From an uncultured Mycoplasma sp. (GTDB taxonomy: Bacteria; Bacillota_I; Bacilli_A; RF39; UBA660), in the NCBI GenBank assembly GCA_946500895.1, contig CAMMXG010000013.1, positions 1-42,397 on the forward strand: a stretch of 42,397 nt of DNA, written 5' to 3'. The position numbers and the translations under genes were made by a program. Positions 10,698 to 19,677 of the stretch are shown one piece after another (within the stretch, counting starts at the first letter, position 1; each line of letters begins with the position of its first letter). The notes beneath the pieces were generated by a model. That model searched no databases. It worked only from the letters and a program-made list of their open reading frames with translations, and was not told the DNA's origin.

Positions 10698-12421
10698 TAT
10701 TGATACTCCTCTAAAAGTTTTTTATGAATTCCTGGTTCGACAATATTAATTGCATTAATTGCATTTTCTAAACTTATTTTAAAGTTACCTTTATAAAAAG
10801 CATTTTCAGCTTTAATAAGCCCTAATTCCACATCTTTATACATTGCCCGATATCGATTTCCATAAACAATCGCTGCCTCTGCCATCTTGGCAGTTTTCAT
10901 CGCTTCTTTGGTCGTATTATAAACTTTAAGTGTTAAATCTCTAGCCGTATCCACTCTTGTATTTAAAGTTTTAATGGAAATAGGCCTTTTGTCTAATTCT
11001 TTAATCATATCTTGAATAGATGCTGCAGCTTCTGATAACTCAACATAAAAATTCTTAGGTGTAACTGGAAGTTTGTAAGAACGAATATTATTTTTAGCTT
11101 GATTTAAAATTCGTTTAATTTCATCTAATTGTTCACGAGCACGTTTTTCATCTTCTTTTAGACTTCCCAAACTACGTAATGTTTGCTCTAATTTTTCTTC
11201 AGTCTTTAAAAGTTTAGTATTTAAAATTTCCATTTCTTTAGAAAGGCGAGAAAAAGCAAAAACACGTCTTCGATGCATATCGATAATACGATTATAATCA
11301 TCTTTAATTTCTACGATTTCCTGACTGATAACATCCAAAACCGAAACATCTTCATCACTTAAATCATAACTATATTTAAGGTCATCAATCTTTTTATTTA
11401 AATCATTACTAATTTTTTCCAATTTTGTAGCCTTTATTAAAATACTACGTTGAAAATCTTCAAATATTCTCTTTGATAATTTTTCCTTATCAAAATTATG
11501 ATATAAAGAATCAAAATAATCAAGAATTGTTTTAAGTTCAAAAACGCTATCTTCCAAATTTAAAACATTCAGTCTACCAAAAACATCATTAATCTTCTTT
11601 TCCGATTCAGTAATATTATAATCAATATTAAGATAATCTAAATTATATCCTTCTTTTTCCATTTTCGTAGTGATTTTTTTAATATCCGCTATCTTATCAG
11701 GGATAAGTTTTTTACCCATGATGATAATAGAAGGCGCTTCTTCTACTACTACTTTTAAATTTCCAATAGTATCATCTATTGCTTTAACAATTTTTCCAAC
11801 TTCAGTATATTCATTTTTCTCCATAGCTACTTCAAAAGCACTAAAAAGCTTATCTACATTTTCAAATTGAAGTTCAATTGGAGTAGACGCTTCATCATAA
11901 TCAGTTTTATTAGCATTATACTTTGTAAGAATAACTCGATACTCACTTTTAAGTTTCGTAATCGTTTCTCTATTTTTCTCTTCACTTAAAGTAATTTCTT
12001 TTATTTCATCTAATAAGAAGTTAGATTTTGTTTTAACATAAGCTATTTGTAATTCTAATGCAGCAATTTTAGGTTTTAACGACTTATAATCTTTATCTTC
12101 AAAAGCGTTTTCGATTTCAATTAAGCCATCCGTAATTTTAGGAACTTCAACTTCTTTAATTTCTTTTAATCTCGCTTGCCAATCATCATATTTTTTCTGC
12201 ATAACATCATTATTAATTAAAGCTCCAACTTTATTTAATTCTGAAAGAATAGAAGCACCAACAATTAAGTTTTTATCCCGCTCTAAATTAGCAATTTCAT
12301 CTTTATATTTATTACGTTCTTTTTTATTAATCAAATTTAAAACAACAATAATAAGGACAACCGTAAAGACATAATAAAGAATACCTATAAAAATAAAAGT
12401 AGTTCTTGACATACCATTCAC
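10697..12421 (-). CDS. ezrA: Septation ring formation regulator EzrA
   Basis: N-terminal TM segment followed by long coiled coil; overall architecture and C-terminal repeat-like segments match EzrA. Confidence 0.85.
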   Translation of the reverse strand: MNGMSRTTFIFIGILYYVFTVVLIIVVLNLINKKERNKYKDEIANLERDKNLIVGASILSELNKVGALINNDVMQKKYDDWQARLKEIKEVEVPKITDGLIEIENAFEDKDYKSLKPKIAALELQIAYVKTKSNFLLDEIKEITLSEEKNRETITKLKSEYRVILTKYNANKTDYDEASTPIELQFENVDKLFSAFEVAMEKNEYTEVGKIVKAIDDTIGNLKVVVEEAPSIIIMGKKLIPDKIADIKKITTKMEKEGYNLDYLNIDYNITESEKKINDVFGRLNVLNLEDSVFELKTILDYFDSLYHNFDKEKLSKRIFEDFQRSILIKATKLEKISNDLNKKIDDLKYSYDLSDEDVSVLDVISQEIVEIKDDYNRIIDMHRRRVFAFSRLSKEMEILNTKLLKTEEKLEQTLRSLGSLKEDEKRAREQLDEIKRILNQAKNNIRSYKLPVTPKNFYVELSEAAASIQDMIKELDKRPISIKTLNTRVDTARDLTLKVYNTTKEAMKTAKMAEAAIVYGNRYRAMYKDVELGLIKAENAFYKGNFKISLENAINAINIVEPGIHKKLLEEYQ

Positions 12422-12500
12422 TTCCTATGATTTAATTGTATCACATATTAGGGTTATTTGTCGATATTAAGGAACGAAAAAATAAAAAAAGTTCTGATAT

Positions 12501-13475
12501 CTAATTTACCAAAAAATTCATAATCAAATCAATCATAACATCTTTTTCTTTAGGATTGGACTCTGCAATTAAAAGAGTTAAAGAAGCTAAGGTATTATTA
12601 TCAATTACTGCTCTATCATTTACATACAAAATATTATAAAATTGAAGAAAGTAAATAAATAAAGTGGCAGCAATCCTTTTATTTCCATCAATAAATACAT
12701 GATTTTTTACACAGGTATATAAAAAATTAGCAGCCTTTTCTTCAATGCTTTCATAGACATCTGCACCATCAAATGTTTGATAAATATTACGAATAATACT
12801 TTCCAAGCCTTTATCTCTTTCAATGGCAAACAAATCGCTTTTCTCATGAAATTTTAAAGTCTTAATAATATCTATACAATTTTTATAAGTTATTTTCTCA
12901 CTACTAATATTTCCTTTAGGTTTAGTTAAACTTTTATGGTCATAATCATCTAGCAAATCTAGAGATTTAGTATAACTTTGTAATACTTTAATAATGTCAC
13001 TAGCCCCTAATTGGTCTAATCCTTCTAAATTGCGACTGGCAATATCTATTAGTTTTACTGCTTTTTCTAAATATTCTAGTCTACGCTCATTTACTGCATA
13101 TCCTTTAATTAAATAATCTTTCAGTATTTGATTAGCCCATTTTCTAAAAATAATACCATTTTTAGATTTAACGCGATATCCAACTGATATAATCATATCT
13201 AAGTTGTAATATTCTACTTCTTTGGTTTGAGTTTTACCCTCTATAGCCCCATGTTTAGTGGTTGTTGCAAATTTTGCAACAACCACTTCATCCTTTAGCT
13301 CCTCTTCTAAAGTATTTTTGATATGCCTAGAAATTACTGATTTATCTCTATCAAATAATTTGGCCATTTGATCTAAAGATAACCATACCGTTTCATCTTT
13401 CATATTCACTTCTAGTGTTACATTTTGATTTTCAAATATTATAATTTCATTTTTCAACACAAAACCTCCCATCAA
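12501..13475 (-). CDS. RhuM-family protein fused to Fic/Doc domain
   Basis: N-term RhuM-type 'DETVWLSLDQMAKLFDRDKSVISRHIKN...YYNLDMIISVGYRVKSKNGIIFRKWAN'; C-term 'HVFIDGNKRIAATLF' Doc/Fic motif. Confidence 0.9.
   Translation of the reverse strand: MMGGFVLKNEIIIFENQNVTLEVNMKDETVWLSLDQMAKLFDRDKSVISRHIKNTLEEELKDEVVVAKFATTTKHGAIEGKTQTKEVEYYNLDMIISVGYRVKSKNGIIFRKWANQILKDYLIKGYAVNERRLEYLEKAVKLIDIASRNLEGLDQLGASDIIKVLQSYTKSLDLLDDYDHKSLTKPKGNISSEKITYKNCIDIIKTLKFHEKSDLFAIERDKGLESIIRNIYQTFDGADVYESIEEKAANFLYTCVKNHVFIDGNKRIAATLFIYFLQFYNILYVNDRAVIDNNTLASLTLLIAESNPKEKDVMIDLIMNFLVN
13257..13287. repeat. Perfect 31-bp intragenic palindrome (15-bp arms, 1-nt centre) in rhuM-fic
   Basis: AGTGGTTGTTGCAAA-T-TTTGCAACAACCACT read directly; encodes E-VVVAKFATTT-K. 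Confidence 0.95.
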
Positions 13476-13575
13476 ACAAAATTATAAAATTTACACTCCT
13501 ACTATTATTTATTACCCTTATATACTGTATTACTTTTTCTGTATGGTTAATTTACACATTTTTTACATTAATTTT

Positions 13576-14331
13576 TTAATATTTTTGATAAGTTAAATGA
13601 ATACCTTCTTCTTGGATTCTAAAATCTTCTAATCGATCTTCTTCAGTAAGCAAATTAAAATACCTGTTTCCACCTACTACTAACTGTATACTGCCTTCTA
13701 CCACACTATCATTAGATCGAAAAGAAAGATAATCATGTGCTTCTACTTCACTTGTATTACTTAAAAAGTCAATTACTGCCTGATATCCTGGTAATAGAGT
13801 TTGGCCCAAATATTTAGCATAGCTACCATTTTGATAAACAACAAATTGATCAGGTGCAGTCATCTGAACATACAAATTATCTCCTAAACTTGCTACCCAT
13901 TTAGCACTGATAATACGATTATATGCTGTATTTATTACATGCGTTGCTTCCTCATAATCCATACCTTCGCCACATGCCTCAGCTATAGCAATAGCACAGC
14001 AAACATTAAGTTCCTCTTCCGTCAAATTAAATTTACGTAATATTTTTTCTATTTTTTCTTCTTGAGTAAGAGAAACATCTTCTTCCTTTGCGAAAGTAAG
14101 TAAAGTATCTTTTTCTATACTTTTTTGAAACATAATATGTTCAATTCCATAATCTAAATCATCAGATTCAGTCTTCTTTGCATCACTTTCATTTAAGCTT
14201 TCTGAACTAGCAGAAGTTATAAGAATACTAATTGTAAGTAGCAAAGTTGAAGTTAACTTCACTCCATAAGTAGAAGCTATTTTCTTAACTTCTTCTAACT
14301 TTTTCTTATCATTCCAAATTTCTAAATTCAT
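13576..14331 (-). CDS. SleB-like cell wall hydrolase (Hydrolase_2-type), membrane anchored
   Basis: TM segment; 'CAIAIAEACGEGMDYEEATHVINTAYNRI' resembles SleB/Hydrolase_2. Confidence 0.55.
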   Translation of the reverse strand: MNLEIWNDKKKLEEVKKIASTYGVKLTSTLLLTISILITSASSESLNESDAKKTESDDLDYGIEHIMFQKSIEKDTLLTFAKEEDVSLTQEEKIEKILRKFNLTEEELNVCCAIAIAEACGEGMDYEEATHVINTAYNRIISAKWVASLGDNLYVQMTAPDQFVVYQNGSYAKYLGQTLLPGYQAVIDFLSNTSEVEAHDYLSFRSNDSVVEGSIQLVVGGNRYFNLLTEEDRLEDFRIQEEGIHLTYQKY

Positions 14332-14439
14332 AAAACCACCCTTTCTCTTTTGCCAATAACAGGCAAAATGGTATCACAAAAAAGATAGTTGAATCAACCA
14401 AATAAACAATTTATTTAAAGATATTGACACTTTTTTACA

Positions 14440-14466
14440 AAAAAAGAAAGCTATTTTTCGCTTTCT
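14440..14466 (-). terminator. Rho-independent terminator overlapping 3' end of spoIVB-like gene
   Basis: AGAAAGC-gaaaaat-AGCTTTCT + T-run on minus strand. Confidence 0.7.
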
Positions 14467-15428
14467 TCTAACATTGTTGTAATAAAAAGTCCATATCCAG
14501 TAGTAACATTATCCGTAACTACATGAGTAACTGCTCCAACAAGTTTCCCATCTTGAACGATAGGTGATCCGCTCATTCCTTGGACTACTCCTCCAGTTTC
14601 TTCTAAAAGTCTTTCATCTGTTATTTCAAAAGAAATGTTTTTAATCTCACTATTTTCATTAATTTTAGTAATTTCAATTTCAAACTCCTCAACCTTTTCA
14701 TCTTCTAAAACAGTATAAATTGTTGCTGTACCAACTTTTACTTCATCTGGTTCGGCAATCGAAATTAAATTATCCTCATCATACTCATCCGTATAAGTAC
14801 CATAAATACCAAACTTTGTATTTTTATCTATATCTCCATAAACAGTATTATAATAAAACTTAGCATTTTTACTTCCGGGATTACCATTGGTACTGGCATC
14901 AATACTTGTAATAGCATTTTTAAATATGGTTCCTGTTCTCACTTCGACAATTTTTGATGTATTACTTTCTAATACCTCATGCCCTAATGCTCCATAAGTA
15001 TTTGTAGCTGGATCTATAAAAGTTAAAGTTCCAATTCCCGTAATACCATCTTTAACATATAATCCTGTTTTATAAACTCCATTTTCTAACGCAAGACTAA
15101 TATCAGTTGTTTTTTCTTTATCACCACGCTTATAAGTAATTTGAATTGCATCCTGATTTACATGCTTTTCGAGTTCACTTGATAACTCTTCAATAGTAGT
15201 AACAGATGTATCTTCTACTTTAATAATAATATCTCCCTCTACTAAATCCGACTTATGATATTTCCCATTGATTTTATAAAAGCCAATAACCATAACTCCT
15301 TCACTTTCAATATCAATTCCAATTGTTGAACCACCTAAAATAACTTCCGATGAATACGCCCAAACACTCATTGGCGATATCAATAAAATACATAAAAAAA
15401 CTATAAACTTTTTCATACTAACCACCAT
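14451..15428 (-). CDS. SpoIVB-like S55 peptidase with PDZ domain
   Basis: Signal peptide, PDZ-like segment, 'GALGHEV...GNPGSKNAKFYYN', 'GGVVQGMSGSPIVQDGKLVGAVTHVVTDN' catalytic region. Confidence 0.88.
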   Translation of the reverse strand: MVVSMKKFIVFLCILLISPMSVWAYSSEVILGGSTIGIDIESEGVMVIGFYKINGKYHKSDLVEGDIIIKVEDTSVTTIEELSSELEKHVNQDAIQITYKRGDKEKTTDISLALENGVYKTGLYVKDGITGIGTLTFIDPATNTYGALGHEVLESNTSKIVEVRTGTIFKNAITSIDASTNGNPGSKNAKFYYNTVYGDIDKNTKFGIYGTYTDEYDEDNLISIAEPDEVKVGTATIYTVLEDEKVEEFEIEITKINENSEIKNISFEITDERLLEETGGVVQGMSGSPIVQDGKLVGAVTHVVTDNVTTGYGLFITTMLEESEK

Positions 15429-15489
15429 TTATAGTATGGAAAATTTATAGTTTTAAACTCTTACAATAATTGGTTTTTGCCAATTTTTA

Positions 15490-16911
15490 CTAGTATTGAC
15501 GCCCAAAATAAAGTCTATATTTTGCTTTTTTGCCACAAACAACACAATCAGTATGAATCTCTTCATCATCGATTAAACAACGACTTTTCATACTAAATTC
15601 ATCTTTAATTTTATTTTCACAAGTTTCATCGCCACACCAATTTGCTTTAATAAATCCCGGTTTACTAGTGGCAATTTCCCTAAATTCATCCCAAGAGTTT
15701 GCCACATATATCATACTATCGCGGCGCTTCAAGGCTCTATCGTATAAGTTGTTTTGAATATCCACAAATAGCGTTTCTAATGCATTAGCAACATCTTTAA
15801 TTGGTACTTTAATCTTTTCTAAAGTATCTCTTCTAACTAAAGTAACTTCATTACTTTCCAAATCTCTCTTACCAATTTCAATACGAACTGGATAACCCTT
15901 TACTTCTGCTTCCGCAAATTTAAAACCAGGTGTTTTATCTCTTTCATCTACCTTATAAGAAATATCCAATTTCTTTAAACATTCACATAATGTATCAGTA
16001 ACTTCTTTTACTTTTTCATCATTACCAATTGGAATAATAATCGTTTTTACAGGTGCAATATTTGGAGGTAACACAAGTCCTCTATCATCACCATGAACCA
16101 TAATTAAAGCCCCAATCATTCGGGTTGTAACACCCCAACTAGTTTGATATGGAGTTTTAAGTTTATTATCTTTATCTAAAAATTCAATCCCAAAAGCTTT
16201 CGCAAAGCCATTACCAAAATAATGACTTGTACCATTTTGAAGTGCTACTCCATCATACATCATAGCTTCTAGTGAATAAGAAGCCACTGCTCCTGCAAAC
16301 TTCTCTTTTTCTGTTTTTTTACCAACAATTACCGGTATAGCAAGAACATTTCTTTGAAAGTCTTCATAAACATGAAGCATTTTTAATGTTTCATTTATTG
16401 CTTCTTCTTCTGTAGAGTGCATCGTATGTCCTTCTTGCCATAAAATTTCTCTGCTACGAAGGAATGGTCTAGTTGTCTTTTCCCATCTAACAATGGTACA
16501 CCATTGATTATATAATTTTGGTAAATCTCGGTATGACTTGATTATTTTCTTATAATAATCACAAAATAATACTTCACTAGTTGGTCTAACACATAAACGT
16601 TCATCAAGTTTTTCACTTCCACCATATGTTACCCAAGCCACTTCAGGTGCAAAACCCTCCACATGTTCTTTTTCAACGTTTAGTAAAGATTCAGGAATAA
16701 ACATGGGCATTTGCACATTTTCGTGTCCTGTTTCTTTAAATTTTTGGTCTAATATTTTTTGCATATTCTCCCAAATCGCATATCCATAAGGACAGATAAT
16801 CATACTTCCTTTTACACTTGAATAATCTACCAATCCTGCTTTTTTAACAACATCAGTATACCACTGAGCAAAATCTTTATCTCTACTTGTAATATCTTTA
16901 ATCTCACTCAT
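15490..16911 (-). CDS. proS: Prolyl-tRNA synthetase
   Basis: RPTSEVLFCDYYKKIIKSYRDLPKLYNQWCTIVRWE, RSREILWQEGHT, TSWGVTTRMIGALIMVHGDDRGLVLPP. Confidence 0.97.
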   Translation of the reverse strand: MSEIKDITSRDKDFAQWYTDVVKKAGLVDYSSVKGSMIICPYGYAIWENMQKILDQKFKETGHENVQMPMFIPESLLNVEKEHVEGFAPEVAWVTYGGSEKLDERLCVRPTSEVLFCDYYKKIIKSYRDLPKLYNQWCTIVRWEKTTRPFLRSREILWQEGHTMHSTEEEAINETLKMLHVYEDFQRNVLAIPVIVGKKTEKEKFAGAVASYSLEAMMYDGVALQNGTSHYFGNGFAKAFGIEFLDKDNKLKTPYQTSWGVTTRMIGALIMVHGDDRGLVLPPNIAPVKTIIIPIGNDEKVKEVTDTLCECLKKLDISYKVDERDKTPGFKFAEAEVKGYPVRIEIGKRDLESNEVTLVRRDTLEKIKVPIKDVANALETLFVDIQNNLYDRALKRRDSMIYVANSWDEFREIATSKPGFIKANWCGDETCENKIKDEFSMKSRCLIDDEEIHTDCVVCGKKAKYRLYFGRQY

Positions 16912-16912
16912 A

Positions 16913-17128
16913 TTATTCCTCCACTTTAAATTGGGCTAATTCTTTATTTTCCGTTAAAATTTTATTTACTTTTTCTGTTGCACTATTAAGTTTTTCACTG
17001 CAGTATTTTGCTAGTTTCATTGCTTCTGTATACTTATCAATTGCCGAATCAAGTTCTACATTACCACTTTCTAATTCTTTCACAATAACCTCTAATTCTT
17101 TTAGTGCATCTTCAAATGATTTTTCCAT
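16913..17128 (-). CDS. xseB: Exodeoxyribonuclease VII small subunit
   Basis: SFEDALKELEVIVKELESGNVELDSAIDKYTEAMKL. Confidence 0.95.
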   Translation of the reverse strand: MEKSFEDALKELEVIVKELESGNVELDSAIDKYTEAMKLAKYCSEKLNSATEKVNKILTENKELAQFKVEE

Positions 17129-18480
17129 TATTCTACCTCCTCTATCACTGCATTTACTTTACCAACATGTAATCTTACTTGTATTTTATCATTTATTTTC
17201 AAATCTTTACTTGATTTTATTACCTTTTCATCTTTTGTTACCAATGAATAACCTTTTTCGAGTATTCCTAAGGGATTTACTAATTTCAAAGTATTCACTA
17301 GCATCTTATAATTATGATCATTTTTTAAAATAATATTTTTAATACTACTATAAAGTGTTTTTTCTTGAAACACAAGCTTTTCTTGTTGTACCTTAAAAAG
17401 CCTCATCGGATCTTTAAGTACAAAACTATTTTTAATATGATCCACCTGTAACTGATAATTATCCAATTTCTTTGTAATATAACTATTTAATATATCAATC
17501 ATATTATCAAGTTTCTGTTCTTTAATTTCGTATAAAGAAAGCGGATTTTTAAGAATATATGAATTCTTAACATTATCAAGTCTTAATTTATTTCTATGCA
17601 AATAATTAGCCATAAATTCATTTAAACGTATTTCAAATGAATGAATTGTATTATTAATTTCGCTAACAGTCGGGACAGCCATTTCCGCTGCTCCAGTTGG
17701 AGTTGGAGCCCGAAGATCTGCCACAAAATCAGCAATTGTAAAATCAACTTCATGACCTACTGCACTGATGATCGGTGTTTTTGCATCATATATAGCTCTC
17801 GCCACAATCTCTTCATTAAAGGCCCATAAATCTTCAATAGAGCCTCCACCACGACCAACAATTAAAACATCAAGATCATACTTACCACTATCAGCTTCTT
17901 TAATTTGTCTAACAATATCAGGAGCTGCATCTCTTCCTTGAACAAGGGCTGGAAACAAAATCGTTTCAGCAATCGGAAAACGTCTTGAAATAGTAGATAA
18001 TATATCTTTAATTGCAGCACCAGTCGGCGCTGTAACAATCCCTATTCTTTTAGGAATTTTAGGAATCGGTTTTTTATGTGCTTCGTTAAATAAACCTTCT
18101 TTAGATAATTTTTCCTTTAATTTTTCAAATTCAATATATAAAGCACCTAATCCATCTACTTCCATCTTATCTACATAAATTTGATAAGTTCCAGCGGTTG
18201 GATAACAAGAAATTCTACCCTCAACTAATACATTCATACCATCTTCTGGTTTAAAGTTTAATGTAATAGCACTTGAATAAAACATAACAGCACTAATTCT
18301 TGAAGTATCATCTTTTAAAGTAAAATACAAGTGTCCTCTTGTATGATTTTTAAAATTTGAAATTTCTCCTCGTAAAAACACTTTCCTTAAAAATATATTT
18401 TCATCAAACATACTTTTAATAAAAGCATTTAATTCTCCAATACTAATATATTTATCTTCCATAATTACACATTCTTTCAC
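17128..18480 (-). CDS. xseA: Exodeoxyribonuclease VII large subunit
   Basis: OB-fold 'LRGEISNFKNHTRGHLYFTLKD', 'IVTAPTGAAIKDILSTISRRFP', 'GRGGGSIEDLWAFNEE', 'GHEVDFTIADFVADLRAPTPTGAAE'; start may be the internal ATG near 18462. Confidence 0.96.
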   Translation of the reverse strand: MKECVIMEDKYISIGELNAFIKSMFDENIFLRKVFLRGEISNFKNHTRGHLYFTLKDDTSRISAVMFYSSAITLNFKPEDGMNVLVEGRISCYPTAGTYQIYVDKMEVDGLGALYIEFEKLKEKLSKEGLFNEAHKKPIPKIPKRIGIVTAPTGAAIKDILSTISRRFPIAETILFPALVQGRDAAPDIVRQIKEADSGKYDLDVLIVGRGGGSIEDLWAFNEEIVARAIYDAKTPIISAVGHEVDFTIADFVADLRAPTPTGAAEMAVPTVSEINNTIHSFEIRLNEFMANYLHRNKLRLDNVKNSYILKNPLSLYEIKEQKLDNMIDILNSYITKKLDNYQLQVDHIKNSFVLKDPMRLFKVQQEKLVFQEKTLYSSIKNIILKNDHNYKMLVNTLKLVNPLGILEKGYSLVTKDEKVIKSSKDLKINDKIQVRLHVGKVNAVIEEVE

Positions 18481-19207
18481 TTAGAGTTTTTAAAATTTCT
18501 TTATAATGATCTTCATATATTTGTAAAAAAAGAGGATTGATTTGACATTGATAATAATTTTCAATTGCTAAGAAAACATTTTTAATACTATTTGGAGTTA
18601 CAGATTTTATATAATGATCAACCATTAATCTATTTTCATTATCTAAAGATTCATAAAACAAAAGAAAATCTTCATAAATCGCAGAACTAACAGATTTATT
18701 AAAATACATACTATCATCAAATCGAATATAAGGCTTCCCAGTTACTCTAAAAATCGCACCATTATCAATTAAAGCAACTCTAGCCTCCTCTTGCATCAAA
18801 ATTCCCCAATTCCGATCATGTCGATCATCATTCATAAATAGTATATCATAAAGATACATTCTAATCATATCTTTTTCTAAATTTTCATTAAAAAAAGATA
18901 AAGAACGTAAAGCTTCTATAATTTCATTAAGTTCCATATCATCAAAAGAAAAAGTATGTGCCAGCATAAATAAAGAGTGATAATTCAAATCTGCCGAAAT
19001 AGAATAATTTTTATTATTTATCTTTACACTTCTGTATTTAGCACAATTTAAATGAAATAATCTAGCTAAATAATAACCAATAACTTCTTTTAATTCATCA
19101 TCAGGTTTTACAAAATAATTAATACCAGATATATTAATTTCTCCAATGTGAACTCGATTAGTAGTATGTATTATTCTTTCACTCATTTTCTTATCTATTT
19201 TAAACAT
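18452..19207 (-). CDS. HipA-like kinase-fold protein
   Basis: 'DILFMNDDRHDRNWGIL' (catalytic-loop-like) and 'VALIDNGAIF' (metal-binding-like) resemble HipA C-terminal motifs. Confidence 0.55.
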   Translation of the reverse strand: MFKIDKKMSERIIHTTNRVHIGEINISGINYFVKPDDELKEVIGYYLARLFHLNCAKYRSVKINNKNYSISADLNYHSLFMLAHTFSFDDMELNEIIEALRSLSFFNENLEKDMIRMYLYDILFMNDDRHDRNWGILMQEEARVALIDNGAIFRVTGKPYIRFDDSMYFNKSVSSAIYEDFLLFYESLDNENRLMVDHYIKSVTPNSIKNVFLAIENYYQCQINPLFLQIYEDHYKEILKTLSERMCNYGR

Positions 19208-19610
19208 TCTCTTCTTTAACTACCTTATCTAATATTGCATTAATCATTTTTCTAACACTATCATCACTATATTTTTTAGCAAGTTCTACTGCTTCATTAA
19301 TAACTACCACAAAGGGAGTTTCTGTATATTTAAGTTCATATAGAGCAAGACGTAAAATAGATGCCCCAGTCTTATCAATTCTAGATATATCCCAATCTTT
19401 CATTTTACTATTAGCAAGTTTATCAAGCTCATCTTTGTAAGTAATAACTCCATAAACCATATCATTAACAAAATCATTTTGGGCATCCATATTATCCTTA
19501 ATAATATCTTCAATATCACAATCAAGTCCATTGCTTTTCATTAAATCATATTGATATAATATAATCATTATTTTTTCTCTTAACTCACTACGTGTAGCCA
19601 CATCAATCAC
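19200..19610 (-). CDS. nusB: Transcription antitermination factor NusB
   Basis: 'ARSELREKIMIILYQYDL', 'LRLALYELKYTETPFVVVINEAVELAKKYSDDSVRKMINAILDKV'. Confidence 0.93.
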   Translation of the reverse strand: MIDVATRSELREKIMIILYQYDLMKSNGLDCDIEDIIKDNMDAQNDFVNDMVYGVITYKDELDKLANSKMKDWDISRIDKTGASILRLALYELKYTETPFVVVINEAVELAKKYSDDSVRKMINAILDKVVKEENV

Positions 19611-19656
19611 CTTTTTTAATTATATTATAATTTATAGGATATTTCAAGCAAAGAAA

Positions 19657-19677
19657 AAGCAAGACGTAAATTCTTGC
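19657..19677 (-). terminator. Rho-independent terminator after the surface protein gene
   Basis: AGCAAGA-N7-TCTTGCT followed by TTTTCTTT on minus strand. Confidence 0.65.
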
